Shown here: in pieces, positions 34,213-45,658 of the stretch
Layout: each line of letters begins with the position of its first letter
Numbering within the stretch: position 1 is the stretch's first letter
Origin: Adiantum capillus-veneris
Lineage: Eukaryota > Streptophyta > Polypodiopsida > Polypodiales > Pteridaceae
Reading direction: 5' to 3'
DNA length: 64,000 nt
Assembly: GCA_014529385.2 (NCBI GenBank)
Contig: CM043946.1
Coordinates: 21,010,577 to 21,074,576 of the forward strand
Notes under the pieces: generated by a model
Told to the model about the DNA's origin: nothing
The model's database searches: none
The model's input: only the letters and a program-made list of their open reading frames with translations
Made by a program: the position numbers and the translations under genes

Positions 34213-35274
34213 CCATGGTGTGATGGATTACTTCGCTAATAGTACCAGGCCATTGAGAGTTGATGTATTCGACCATCTCTTCAGGTAATCCTACACAGAA
34301 TTGCTGCCTTTGCTCGGAAAGTCTATCTTTTGAAAGACAGTAGCCTTGAGATGTAAATCCCAAAACTTGTCTACATATTTGTGGATAGACTCATGGGAGA
34401 GGAGCTGCGCCATTCGGTAAGCACTTTGTCCTTTGCATCGCTTGCAAGGAATTGCTTCATCATGGAAACTCGTAGAGTTTTCCATGTCTTTGGGGCTTCA
34501 CCATTGCCATGAAGGCTAGCCCACCATTGACGAGCTGATTTTTGGAAGTGCATAGCTACATGGCGTAGCTTGGAGGATTCTGTGAAGCCCTCGTCTCCAA
34601 AGGCCGCATCAAATTGCTAGATGAAGGCCAACACTTTGTCGGTAGCACCAATTGTGCCATCATAGGTGAGAAAAGACATACTCTTTTCTCCCTCCTTGAA
34701 CTTCTTTAGCTTTTGTGACCTTCGCCATGCAGGAAATTATTTGCGATGTGCTCCCCTCTTGTATTCTCTAGGCGAATAGCCATAACTTTCGTCATAAGAT
34801 TAGGAAGGTGAAGAAGAAGGAGAAGAGGGTGACCTCTTCCTAGACCTTTTCTTCCTTTGTTTCCTCTCTTGCCTTTCAGAGTGATGAGGAGAAGGACTAT
34901 GTGCTGATCTTTTTCCTCTTGGGAGGAGTGGGCGATCGTCTAGACCATGGTCTTCGTGGAGCCACCTCTTCAGAGGAACTTAAACTTTCATTGCTTTCTT
35001 GCTCTTTGGATTCCTCCTCTCGAATGGGAGAGAGCCTTATTTTGGGGGTCTCTTCAAGAGGCCTCCTAAGCTCTCTCTCCTCTTGGAGAGGAAGGGAAAT
35101 CCCATAAGCAAGAAGTTGTTGAGTACCTTCGGCTTGCAAAGCAGGGTTGCCCATAGCTTGCTACAACCTAGTGACGAGATAATTCACAAACATGGGAGCA
35201 TCATCATTAGCACCTTCATGTAAAAAATCAAATCTATCAATGTTCATTCTACTCTCTTGATTATTGTCAGCCAT
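34213..35274 (-). pseudogene. Gag capsid region of element C
   Basis: Starts with ATG at 35274 (MADNNQESRMNIDRFDF), as does the D copy (MTDNSKESEINVDSFDF at 42339). It is broken by stops within the first 40 codons and by frame shifts near 34500 and 34800. Capsid blocks are visible at 34371-34553 (FQKSARQWWASLHGNGEAPK and LRVSMMKQFLA) and 34178-34363. An Arg/Ser-rich linker lies at about 34800-35100. Confidence 0.75.
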
Positions 35275-35599
35275 GTTAACAAAATTTATGTATGTACTTA
35301 GTGTATGCTTTGGAAATTCAAAACCTTAGTTGCCACTCCTCTTAGCCTTTGAAAATCGGCTCTTAAGTATCTACACCCACGGCTTGAAGTGGTTAATTAT
35401 AGAGAGACGTAGAGGAGTAGGTCTAACATAGTAGAGTTGCCAAGGCCATCTCCTTTTGGACTTCTTATGGCTCAATAATGGTAAAGCCGTAGACAAGTCG
35501 AAAAAGACTCCATTATTAAGTCCAAATCTCCCGAGGTGTGCACCATCCCCCACATAGTGGGCTCAACAAAACCGATAATAGATCCCAGTTCCACTTACC

Positions 35600-35829
35600 C
35601 TAATATAATTAACAACATCAACCATTTATAGGCTACTTAAGGACCTCTCTTCTTAAGCAAGAAAAGAGAAACCAAATGCTCTGATACCAATGTAATGGAA
35701 TTAACAACATAAACCATTTATAGGCTACTTAAGGACCTCTAATATAATTAACAACATCAACCATTTATAGTCCACTTAAGGACCTCTCTTCTTAAGCAAA
35801 AAAAGATAAACCAAATGCTCTGATACCAA
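35600..35829 (-). repeat. Tandemly repeated leader with two primer binding sites in element C
   Basis: A unit running 'taattaacaacatcaaccat..ataggctacttaaggacctct' to 'ccaaatgctctgataccaatgtaatggaat' occurs twice in full, plus a short partial unit between. Both full units contain the site complementary to initiator Met-tRNA (35817-35828 at the LTR, and 35678-35689). The inner copy is followed by the first ten bases of the LTR edge. Confidence 0.85.
35817..35828 (-). promoter_or_regulatory. Primer binding site of element C
   Basis: Minus strand TGGTATCAGAGC, one base from the LTR edge at 35830. It is complementary to the 3' end of plant initiator Met-tRNA. Confidence 0.9.
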
Positions 35830-37419
35830 TGTAATGGAATTGGCCTATTTAATTTGAGAGTAGCGGAAATTAATGAGAGTACTTTTGAGAAATGAATTTG
35901 TGAGCATAGCGGGTGAACATAATTGAAGATAGCAACATAATCATAGCAACTAGTTAACTTGGCATGAACAATACTTTTGCAAGAGAGAGAATTTAGAGAA
36001 CATGACAACAGTTGAGGACTGGATTTATGTGGAGCCGGTCCCCCCTCCAATAGGCATTTGTATTATGATTTCTCCCATTAAGAGAGACTTGATACAATAC
36101 AATCTTTGTGTTCCTTGTGACCTATGTGATGCAATGAAGATGGAAAGCTTTATGCATCACAAACATAACATAGACTTGAAGAAAAGATTTAACTATCCGA
36201 AGCCTCAGTCCCAAGACCTCAAACACCTTCGAAGGTGGAGAGAGCTAGCAGGGAATGAGGGTAGGGAAGAGGAAGAAGAAACATTTCGTAAAAGAAAGAA
36301 TTAGTTCCTCACTTATCATAACTCTTGTTGCTAGCATACATAATAGCATAGTAATGAAGAAGAAGGAGATGGCAAGCTTAAGCATTGAATCATGGCTCTT
36401 GGTTGGATTTGCACTCCATAGCCAATAGTGTTGGTGTAGGCTCTCAACCTCTACTTGCTTCGAGAAGGAGAGGGAGCTCTTGCACTTTGCATAGCACCCG
36501 ATGAGAGTGTTTGTGAGTGTGTGTGGGTGAGTATATCTTACAAGAAACCCCCCTCCTTGCTAGGTCGACGCCCTCTTCTAGCTCATCATTGAAGCTCATT
36601 GGCGCATGCCAAGCCTAGCCAATCACAAGCTTGGGCCATTTCTAGCAATAGGTGTAGTCTTGGGACAAGTGTCCCCCTTTCCCCTTTGAGAGAGAGGACT
36701 TGATAAATGCAAAAACAATTAGATAATTGTTGTAAATTATCATTGGACCCCTTTTAATCCTAGACAATAGAGTTCAAGCACCTCATGGAGGTAACATGGG
36801 TAGGGGCTTGACATGTGTCCCTGTTGCCTCTTTAAGCTTGGGATTTCTTTGAGAGTGTCTGTGTGTGTTATCTCTCTAGCCCCTAAGAAAAGGGCTCGCC
36901 CCCCTCTTTGTAGAGATCTTTTTGACCTTTGGTGCTCAAGCACCTTAGTCATCAAGCATGACTAAGCACTTGGACTAGGGGTGTTCCCACAAGCATGTCA
37001 AAGCACCTCAAGTACCTTAATCATGCAGCAGGTCAAGCACCTCAAGCACCTTAATCATGCAATAGGTCAAGTACCTCAAGCACCTTAATCAAGCACCTCA
37101 AGCATGACAAGCACCTCGAGCTTGGGCTGGGTTCCCACCTCAAGCTCAGACCTAGCTTACCTAAGGTCATAGGACTTTTACACACATTATTGGAGGTCTT
37201 CAATGAAGCTAACCCTAAGGTCTTATGCTCCATCGGTTAGCCTTGCTCTTTGATAGACCATCTCTCATTTGGGCCCCTTTACCATTGGCCCCGTGTTGAG
37301 ATAGATCTATAAGCACATATCTATATCTTAACACTTATTCCCGTTCATTCTCCCACATTAAGTGATCAATTTAATATGAGAAAATCATTTGGGTTGGTTA
37401 GATATTAGATTTTATGACA
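35830..37419 (-). repeat. 5' LTR of element C
   Basis: 1590 bases, partner of 28661-30243. The stem-loop is near 36018-36043 (first arm GGACTGG). The minisatellite is at about 36945-37115, with one 'catgacaagcacctc' unit more than in the other LTR. Confidence 0.92.
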
Positions 37420-37424
37420 AAGAG

Positions 37425-37887
37425 AGCCTTATAAGACAAAAACTTTGTTCATCTTTAACATTTGTACATTTGCTTACTCCAGGGAAGCATTGTAAGCATT
37501 GAAAAGATTTAGGTGATCCTTTAATTATATGCCTTGCATCCATTTAGCATCTTCAAAAGGATAATTCTTAAACTTAATAAGATATCGTCGGATAGTCTTA
37601 TCGCATCTGAGTACCTTGTCTTCATGTCAAAGAATGGACTCGGGCTGCAGCACCTCTTCTTGGTCTTCAATCTCCGGTGGGTCTTCAATGGTTGGTTCTT
37701 GAGGTGGCTCTCCTTTGTAAGGCTTTAGTAGACTCACATGGAAAGCATTTTGTATGAGCCAATGGTTGGGAAACTTGAGCTGATAGGCCATCTCATTAAT
37801 TGGCCTAAGAATCTGAAAGGGACCATAGTACCTTTTTGCTAACTTAGCATAGTACTTTTGGTGTCCCATAGGATTCTTGCCCGTCAT
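37425..37887 (-). pseudogene. Integrase C-terminus and chromodomain of element D
   Basis: 37627-37887 encodes [20 protein letters not shown] with [20 protein letters not shown]; the chromodomain follows at about 37500-37626 (IRRYLIKFKNYPFEDAKWMQ) after one stop. Another stop lies inside the chromodomain. This matches the C-terminal frame of element C residue for residue over most of its length, confirming one family. Confidence 0.8.
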
Positions 37888-38148
37888 GTGCCTTAATTGA
37901 GCCTTGGGAAATTTAAGTAAAACCTAATCATTCTCTTTAAAGGCTTGGGCTCTTTCTTATCAGCAGCATCCTTTTGCCTTTTCTATTAGATAAAGATAGC
38001 ATCCTTAATCTTTTGGAAAGATTCTTGTAGGTCTCAGCTATACTCATCTGCAGAGAAGATCTTCCCATGTACCTTAAGTAGCAAGGGACTTTTTGATATT
38101 CCCTCAATTACTTCAAAAGGTGCTTTTCCCGTGGAAGTATGTACATTG

Positions 38149-38934
38149 TTATTGTAGGCAATACTCCACTAAGGGTAAGTACTTCTCCCATTGGGGCCTT
38201 TGATCTACTTCCGTTACATAGGATTTTAGTAGATCAAGAATTGTTAGGTTAGCTATTTCACTTTGGCCATCCATTTGTGGGCGATAGGCCGAAGAGAAGT
38301 TTAGCTTTGTCCCTAAATTCTCAAAGATACCCTTCCAAAAATTACTGGTCATTCTAGGATCTCTATCCGACACTGTGGACATTGGCAAGCCATGGTACTC
38401 GAAGATTTGTGAAATGAAGAGGGTTGCCATTTAATGGGCTTTGATAGTCTTTTTGACACATATAAAATGATCTTGTTTATTGAACCTATAAACTATTGTC
38501 ATGGATATACTCTCCGATGGTGAATTAGGGATTGGCAAAGGTTGAAGCAATCCAGGTTGCTTTCCTCTATCAAAATTTGTCTTTTGGCATACCACACATT
38601 TAGAAACATACTCTTGTATGTTTTCTTTCATGGTAGGACAATAGAAATATGTTTCAATCCCCTTTAGGATAGACTGAATCCCTCTATGCCCAACATAAAG
38701 AGAAGCATGAGACTCATATATTACTTTCTGACGTAGTGAGTTAGTAATGCATAGTCTATTGCCATAGAGAAGAAAACCATTTTGTAAGGTAAATGCTTGC
38801 TTTTTCTTCCCTAGTGCAAGGGATGAATACACATCTCTCAAATTGGGGTCAATAGCATACTCATCTATCATAGAAGATAGATCATTGTGAGTTGCTATGA
38901 AAACCACATTCACTCTCGAATGTTGAGAGTGCAT
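38149..38934 (-). pseudogene. RNase H end, zinc domain and integrase core of element D
   Basis: 38431-38934 (167 codons) keeps the HHCC zinc domain that element C lacks (VIYESHASLYVGHRGIQSIL, then YVSKCVVCQKTNFDR) and then loses frame in the core. 38149-38430 continues with DRDPRMTSNFWKGIFENLGT and YRPQMDGQSEIANL. A deletion or frame shift separates the first catalytic Asp region, so the integrase is inactive although its zinc domain is intact. Confidence 0.8.
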
Positions 38935-40270
38935 CGGCTACTTGATTATGCTTGCCAGCAATGTGAGCAATATAAAAATGAAATCGCAAAAGGAAATTTT
39001 CCCACCTCATTTGTTTGTCAGAGAGCTTGTTCTGCGTCATAAAGTACTTAAGACTTTGGTGATTTGTTAGCAGAATGAAAGGAGTCCCAATAAATAGTGC
39101 TTCCATGAGTCTAAGGCATGTAGAACTGCAAGGAGCTCCTTTTCATATATGCCTAGAGCTTGCTCAACAAGGTCGAGCCTTTGACTTTCATAGGGTATGG
39201 CGTGCCCTTCTTGAAGCAAAACAGCTCCAAGGCAATCACCACAAGCATCACATTGGACTCAAATAGATTTGATAGATCCAGTAGTGTAAGCACAGGTTGA
39301 GAGATAAGCTTTTCTTTAAGATTTTTGAAAGCGTTGTTCTCCTTGGTATACCATGGGGTTTTTTCTTTGTTAGGTCATGTAATGGTCCTACTATTAGTGC
39401 GAACTTTTCTATGAAGCATCTATAGTATGCACACATACCTATAAATCTTCTTAGTCATGAAGATTCCTTGGTTTAGGCCATCCTTTTATTACCTCTAACT
39501 TTGATGGATCCATTTGGATGCCATCTTGAGAGATAATGTGACCTAAATACTGAATCTCTTGTAAGAAAAATTCATTTTTCTTTCAGTTAATATAAAGTTT
39601 ATTCTCTCTTAGAAGTTGAAATATTACCTGGAGGTGTTGCTTGTGTTTATCTAGTGAATTAGAGTAGATGATAATATCATGGAAGAACACTCCAGTAAAG
39701 GTTTGGTGAGGCCTGAATAGCTTCTCCAAGTGGTTGAATGTGGCTGGTGCATTGGTCAAGCCAAAAGGAATGACAATATATTCGTAAAGACCAAACGTAG
39801 TGCAAAATACCTTCTTTACAATGTCTTGATCAACTATCCTTATTTGATTATAGGCACTTTTTAGGTCAATCCTCCTGAAGTAGGTGGACCCTTGTAGCTT
39901 ATCAAATAGGTCTTATACCTGTGGAATGGGAAACCTGTTTTTTATAGTGATCCTATTTAGTGCTCTATAGTTGACACACAAACGATATGTGCCGTCTTTA
40001 TTTTTCACTAATAGCACAGGTGAGAAAAATGGAGATGAGCTAGGCCTAACCATGCCCTTCTCAACTAACTCATGCACTTGTTGCATAATCTCCTCTTGTT
40101 GAGCTTGAGAAACTCTATAAGGAGGTTTATTAGGTGGTGAGCTTCCTGGAAGAAGTTCAATTGGATGGTCATCATTGCCTCGTTTAGGAGGTAGCTCACA
40201 AGGGATGTCGTCAATAAAGACATCTTGAAACCCCTTGAGAAAATTGGATAACTCTATTTCCTTGTGATTT
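38882..40270 (-). pseudogene. Reverse transcriptase and RNase H of element D
   Basis: Many short frames together follow the whole RT and RNase H of element C. Visible pieces are CAYYRCFIEKFALIVGPLHD (39248-39436), the catalytic region and the fingers near 39690-39990 in broken frames, and the RNase H end LLTNHQSLKYFMTQNKLSDK (38882-39106). It is more decayed than C, as expected for the older element. Confidence 0.75.
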
Positions 40271-40286
40271 TTTATATTTTCTTTTG

Positions 40287-41030
40287 CTAAAGCATTAGGT
40301 TCATTTTGAGATCTTTAACAAAAATCATGTACATGGAAATAGAGCTCTTCATTGACTTATTGAAATCTTGCGTATGTACAATGGGTATGGTGTTACCCAT
40401 TTTCTTAGCATCTATGTACGTATCTTTTTTCATGTACCTAAAGTAGATTTTCCTTCCAGGGAATTTAACATTGGTAGCCATGCGCTCAAACCATGGTGCC
40501 CCTAGGATTACATCCTTGTGCTTGAGAGGAAAGATAAAGAAGTCATCTTTGTCCACATAGCTTTGGACATGGAGCCTCAATTTTTCAATTAAGGGAGTCA
40601 CCAAAGTTTCTTGCCCCTTGAAAGCACCATCTACGGGTAGGAAATCTCCCATCTCATAGGCTTGGATACCTAGCTTGGTGGACAACTGTATGGATATGAA
40701 ATTGTGAGTAGAACCACGGTTAAAGAGAATAAAAGCATCATGTTCTCTTACCTTTCCCCAAGCATGGCATAGAGGAGATCCTTTGTGGTGAGCTTCCTCT
40801 TCTTGGATTTTGACCAAGGTAGCTCTAGGAGGTTCATGGCGGGTGTTCTTTTGGCGACAAGTGCGGTATGCATGCCCGTGCTCGTTGCACTTGAAACAAC
40901 GGTTATCCTTGCGATAACGCTCAAGATTTCTCGAGAGAGATTTTGTTTCCATTGTAAACTCCCTTCTCCTTAGCTTTGTTGGAATTGCCCTTAGAAGACT
41001 TTTGGACATTGGCCTTCCCCTTAGGCTCAT
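40287..41030 (-). pseudogene. Nucleocapsid and protease of element D
   Basis: 247 codons with the knuckle CFKCNEHGHAYRTC and the protease segment DAFILFNRGSTHNFISIQLS, then VILGAPWFERMATNVKFPGR. The active site reads N-R-G, so the catalytic Asp is gone here too, by a different change from that in element C. The frame overlaps the capsid frame at 40921-41526, which marks a frame shift. Confidence 0.8.
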
Positions 41031-42339
41031 TGGAACCCTTGTTTTCCATGGGCTTAGAATTTCTTTTAGCCCCTGTTTGGAAATTGATTCGAGAAGCCAC
41101 CATAGTATGGTGTATAACCGCCGATATGGTGCGTGTCCTTTGGGAGTTGATATACTCCGCCATTTCTTTAGTTAAGCCCACGAAAAATTGTTGCTTTCTC
41201 TCTCCAAAATCCATCTTTTTGAAGACAGTGGCTTTGAAATGTAAGTCCCAAAACTTATCTACATATTTGTGAATGGATTTGTAGGGAGAGAGCTTCAAGC
41301 TCTGCCATTCCGTGAGTACTTTGGCTTTGGTATCGGTGGCCAAAAACTGCTTCATAATGGAAGCTCTTAAAGCTTTCCATGTTTGTGGAGTTTCATCGTT
41401 GGCCCATAGGCTAGACCACCATTGCCTGACGGACTTTTGAAAGTGCGTAGCTACATGGTGTAGCTTAGAGGACTCCTTGAAGCCCTCATCTCCAAACGCC
41501 GCATCAAATTGTTGGATAAAGGCCAATACTTTTTCTGTAGCACCAAAGGTGCCATCGTAGGTAAGGAAAGAGATGCTCTTTCCTCCTCTTTGAACTTTTT
41601 GAGCTTAGACGACCTCTTCCGTGCGGCATAGGATTTCCTATGGCCTCTTCTTTTGATGGTTTAAAAGTTGCACCATTGCTTTCTTTAGAAGATGAAGAAT
41701 TTGAGGAAGATGGAGAAGAGGGGTGACCTCTTTCGCGCCTTTTCCTTGCCTTGATCTTCTTTGTCTGCACCATCACTTTCGTAAGAGGAAGAGGATGAAG
41801 AAGATGGAGAAGAGGGTGTCCTCTTTCTTGCCTTTTTATTATCTTACTTTTTGTCATCCCTCTTTGAATTATGTTGTGGAGAAGTGTGCGATGGTCTTCT
41901 CCATTTTGGAGTTGATGGAGAGCATTTAGCCCATCCTCTTCATGGAGCCATCTCCGTCGATGTGGCAGGAGACTCACTTCTTTCTTGTTTTTTTGGTGGA
42001 GGCTCTTGAGTGCTCGTTTTAGAAGGAGATGCGTCATCAAGAAAAAAAATTGAGCCCTTCGTTTTGGATCCTCTTCTTCTTCCCAAATCGGAGAGAGGCC
42101 TCTTTTGGGAGTCTCGCAAGGAGGCTTCCTAGGTACTCTCTCGTCATAGTGGGGATCTTGGAGAATCCCATGAGCACAAAGCTACTGTTGCACTCACTTT
42201 GGAGGGATGGATTGCCCATGGCTTTTTGAAGCCTAGAAACAAGGTAGTTAACAAGCATAGGGGCATCATTAGTAGCCTTATCATTAGTAAAATCAAAGCT
42301 ATCAACATTAATTTCACTTTCTTTACTATTGTCAGTCAT
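40921..42339 (-). pseudogene. Gag capsid region of element D
   Basis: The Gag start is the ATG at 42339 (MTDNSKESEINVDSFDF). 40921-41526 is a long open piece with VRQWWSSLWANDETPQTW, LRASIMKQFLATD and FWDLHFKATVFKKMDF, the usual retrotransposon capsid blocks. Between about 41527 and 42040 the Ser/Arg-rich linker is out of frame. It would form the particle shell in a living element. Confidence 0.8.
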
Positions 42340-42729
42340 TCTAACAACTTTTAGGTGTACTTTTGGCACTTCAAGCCCTAGTTGCTACTCCTCTTTACCG
42401 CTTTAGAAAAGCACTCAAACTATTGTACCCTTGGCTCCAATACCATTAATTGCAAGGAATAGAAGAGAGGGTCTTTCAACACCAAAACAGCACCGACTCC
42501 TGTCAAGATTCTAATATCTCAATAGTGGTTAAGCCATAGGAAAGCCCCGTAGGACTCCACTATTAAGACCATATCTCTCAACGGTGATGCCCCATTCTCT
42601 ACACAAAGGCATATGCACTGCAAGGCTGAAAATTTCCCTATTCTTCTTACTCAAATTCAATTAATAGTACCAACCATTGATAGCTAGGTTGAGGACCTCC
42701 CTTCTTGAGAAAGAAAAGTGAAAGCTTGT

Positions 42730-42741
42730 GCTCTGATACCA
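42730..42741 (-). promoter_or_regulatory. Primer binding site of element D
   Basis: Minus strand TGGTATCAGAGC, one base from the LTR edge. It is the same initiator Met-tRNA site as in element C. Confidence 0.9.
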
Positions 42742-42742
42742 T

Positions 42743-44410
42743 TGTAACATTTAAGGGCCTAGTAACTTTTGTGTAGCAGAAAATAGCATGAACATAGTGA
42801 GCATTTCATTAGAACAGATTCTTAAGATAATAACAAGAGTGCTTGGGTGGAGAGAGCAGTAAAAAGTATAACACCTAGTTAGATAGCATGAGCAATACTT
42901 CAAAAGAAAGAAAAATTAAGCTATTGACAATAGTTGAGGACCAGATTTACATGGATCCGGTCCCCCCTCCAAAAGGCTTTGTATTATGGTTTCTCCCATC
43001 AAGAGAGACATTTTACAATACAATTCTTTGTGTTCCTTCAATACTAGCTACTGCAATGAAGATGGAAGATTCAAGCACTAATCAAAACACTTATAAAACA
43101 CAACATCAATTCTGTCACGGTCTCAGACCCAAGACCTCACACACCTTCAAAGATGGTGAGAGCTAGCGGGGTGTGAGAGGTGATTGAGAGGAAGAAGGAG
43201 TAGTCTTACGAGAAAGATGTACATCTCCTCACATAATCACTCATGTTAGCATATCTTAGCTTAGTAATTAGCATGGTAGAGGAGATGAGCATACATTGAG
43301 TCTTGGATCTTGGTTGGATTTGCATCACAAAGCCAAGTGTTGTTGGTGTAGGCATTCCTTCTCATAGGCTTTGGAGTAGGTGAATCTTGGCTCTTGGTTG
43401 GATTTGCATCACAAATCCAAGTGTTGTTGGTGTAGGCCTTTTTTCTCACACGCTTGGAGTAGGTGATAAGCTTTCCATTAAAGCTTGAGAAGGAGAGAGA
43501 GAGAGTCTTCTTGCTCCACACACGATATAGTGTGAGTGTGTATGCAATAATTCATTGTAAAATTCAGCCCCCTCTCTCTCTCGGTCAACCCCTCGTTCTA
43601 TTTGCTCTTGCTAGCACCTCATTAGACCTCTCCCAGCTTAGCCAATGAGAGTTAAGTAGCATAAGTGATAGCCTTCTGACATGTATACCCCTTTCCACTT
43701 TTGTGAGAGATTTAGATAATTAATTAATGCAACTAAACTCTGATTAACCCTTTGTCTCCTGGCCAATAGAAATCAGGCAGCCATTGGACTGTTGCTCATT
43801 GGACCCCTTGGGAGACTGTACAATAGTCTTCTAGAGAGCTTAATTCGTATTGGTTTTTTTATTAAGTGTTTTGAAATCAATTAAACTAGATTTACTTTAG
43901 CCTATTTCTCATTGGTCCACCTCCATGGCCATCCAATAGGATTTGAGTACACCTTGTGGGCATCTAGGCTAGGGAGCTGACATGTGTCCCTCATTTCCTT
44001 TGTGTAAAGGAGGCTTGTGATTGTGTGTGTGTGTTTCTCTCTCATCCCCTACTTGCAAGGGTCTCCCCCTCCTTTGTAGGAGTTTAAAAGAAATTTTGGG
44101 TACACACACAAAGCATCCAATTTCCTAAGCTTTGACCTTTGAACACAGCCTTTGAATTTTGGAACCTTAGCATTTTGGAAGTCTTAATGGGATTAACCTT
44201 AGGGTCTTTAAAACCCATTGTTGCACATTGATCTTTTGTAGATGGCCTCTCATTTGGATCCCTATTTTCCCTCCTTTGGATCCCTACTGTGGCCGATTTG
44301 CCAGCTTAACCAATATTCTAGCTTTTTCTCCCTTGGCACTTACCCATATTAAATGATCAATTTAACATGAGAAAATTATTTAGGAGATTTAGATATTACT
44401 TATTATGACA
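42743..44410 (-). repeat. 5' LTR of element D
   Basis: 1668 bases, TGTAACA...ATGACA on the plus strand. It is longer than its partner (26764-28356) mainly because of a tandem duplication of about 75 bases at 43308-43455, recognised by 'tcttggttggatttgcatcac' occurring twice. The stem-loop is near 42937-42965. Away from the ends and this block, the sequence is unlike the C LTR. Confidence 0.88.
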
Positions 44411-45010
44411 TGTTCTAATGCTACCCATGTTTCTTGAAATGCATTATGCATGTGATTGGCTAGGCTTAGAGGGGTCCAATGAACTTCAAGCTTGAGCTAC
44501 AAGGAGGAGTCAACAAAAGCAAGCAAGGGGTGTGATTGGGGGTATACTCTCTCTCACACACTCATTTTTCACACATTCTCACTTGGTGAAAGTGCAAGAA
44601 CTGCATCTTCTTGTCTAGTCTTGTTGAGCAGTTGAGAGCCTACACCAACAGTCTTGTCTATGGAATGTAAATCAAACCAAGAGCGATGCTTTAATGCTTA
44701 AGATTTTCATCTTATCCATCTTCATTTACTATGCTATTATATATGCTAGCAAGAAGAGTGATGATAAGTGAGGAACTATTTTTTTCTCCAATGAATGTTT
44801 CTTCTTCCTCTTCCCTACCCTCATTCCCCGCTAGCTCTCTCCACCTTTGAAGGTGCTTGAGGCCTTAGGACTGAGGTCGTGGATGGTTAATGATATTATA
44901 GAGTTTATGTTATGGTCGTCATGCATGAAGATTTCCATCATCATAGCATCACCAAGGTCACAAGGAACAAAAAGATTGTATTGTACCAAGTCTCTCTTTA
45001 TGGGAGAATC
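44411..45010 (+). mobile_element. Middle part of the 3' LTR of element B
   Basis: The reverse complement of the C LTR text continues here from where it stopped at 26763 ('gtgattggctaggctt..' through 'aagtctctctttatgggagaatc'), after the 5-bp duplication at 44411-44415. It is broken off at 45010 by the CACTA transposon. Confidence 0.85.
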
Positions 45011-45029
45011 CACTATAACATATGCATGG

Positions 45030-45250
45030 TATTATCGCCCGCATTACCGCACAAAAACAAATAAATTTGAAACATGAAATTTCCTGTAAGCAGAAAAGCG
45101 TACGGCAAAAATTGCGGTAATAGTCTAGCGGTAAAGTTTGCGGTAATGGATGCGGCTAAATTCCCGCAAGTATTGCCACGTGTGTTACTGCAACCATATC
45201 CGCAATCATTACCGCAACGATGTTATCGCGAGCATTACCGCGTGCGGGTT
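45030..45250. repeat. Left subterminal repeats of the CACTA element
   Basis: Copies or near copies of GCGGTAA / TTACCGC at about 45040, 45113, 45129, 45141, 45198, 45209 and 45233, in both orientations, plus related 'gcggct' and 'cccgca' words. In En/Spm such repeats are bound by the TNPA protein. Confidence 0.8.
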
Positions 45251-45658
45251 TATTATAAAAAAACATATGACCGTTTGGATGATCCTTTGCAGGACCATCC
45301 AAAAGGTCATCTATTTTTTTATTTATTTAAAATATTTTTCAAAATTATTATTAATTACAAGAAATTTAATTACAACAAAATATCAATTGAGCAAAGTACA
45401 ATTGGACAATACATTGAGCCAAAAAAATGATTGATAATTTTATTTACATAAGTGGAATTACAATTGGAGGAGGTATTGAGCCAAAAAATGATAGGTAATT
45501 GCATTTACATTAAGAGGGCCAAAAAAGCCCGCGTATACAAAATAGAGGATGGTCATGGCCAAAACGCTAACGCGTTTGTGCAATTTGCTCATGGGGGAGA
45601 GGGCAGCATTTTGCGTGGAACTCCTTGACTCTACAAAACCAGAAAAAGAAACGGCGAC

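Larger units (their letters stand above)
28661..37419 (-). mobile_element. Chromovirus C, 8.76 kb, nested in element D
   Basis: Left LTR 28661-30243 and right LTR 35830-37419 start TGTAATGG and end TATGACA on the plus strand and are nearly the same length (1583 and 1590). The flanks AAGAG at 28656-28660 and 37420-37424 form an exact 5-bp target duplication, and removing C rejoins element D. The primer binding site (35817-35828, minus strand TGGTATCAGAGC) matches initiator Met-tRNA and the polypurine tract is 30244-30260. It is younger than D because it interrupts it. Confidence 0.95.
26764..44410 (-). mobile_element. Chromovirus D (Ty3/gypsy with chromodomain), split by element C
   Basis: Left LTR 26764-28356, right LTR 42743-44410, internal region 28357-28660 and 37425-42742, with element C nested inside. 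Without C the element is about 8.9 kb. Flanking bases TGTCC (26759-26763) and TGTTC (44411-44415) are a 5-bp target duplication with one change. The primer binding site, TGGTATCAGAGC on the minus strand, lies at 42730-42741 and matches initiator Met-tRNA. The order Gag, protease, RT, RNase H, integrase, chromodomain is that of chromoviruses. All genes are broken. Confidence 0.9.
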
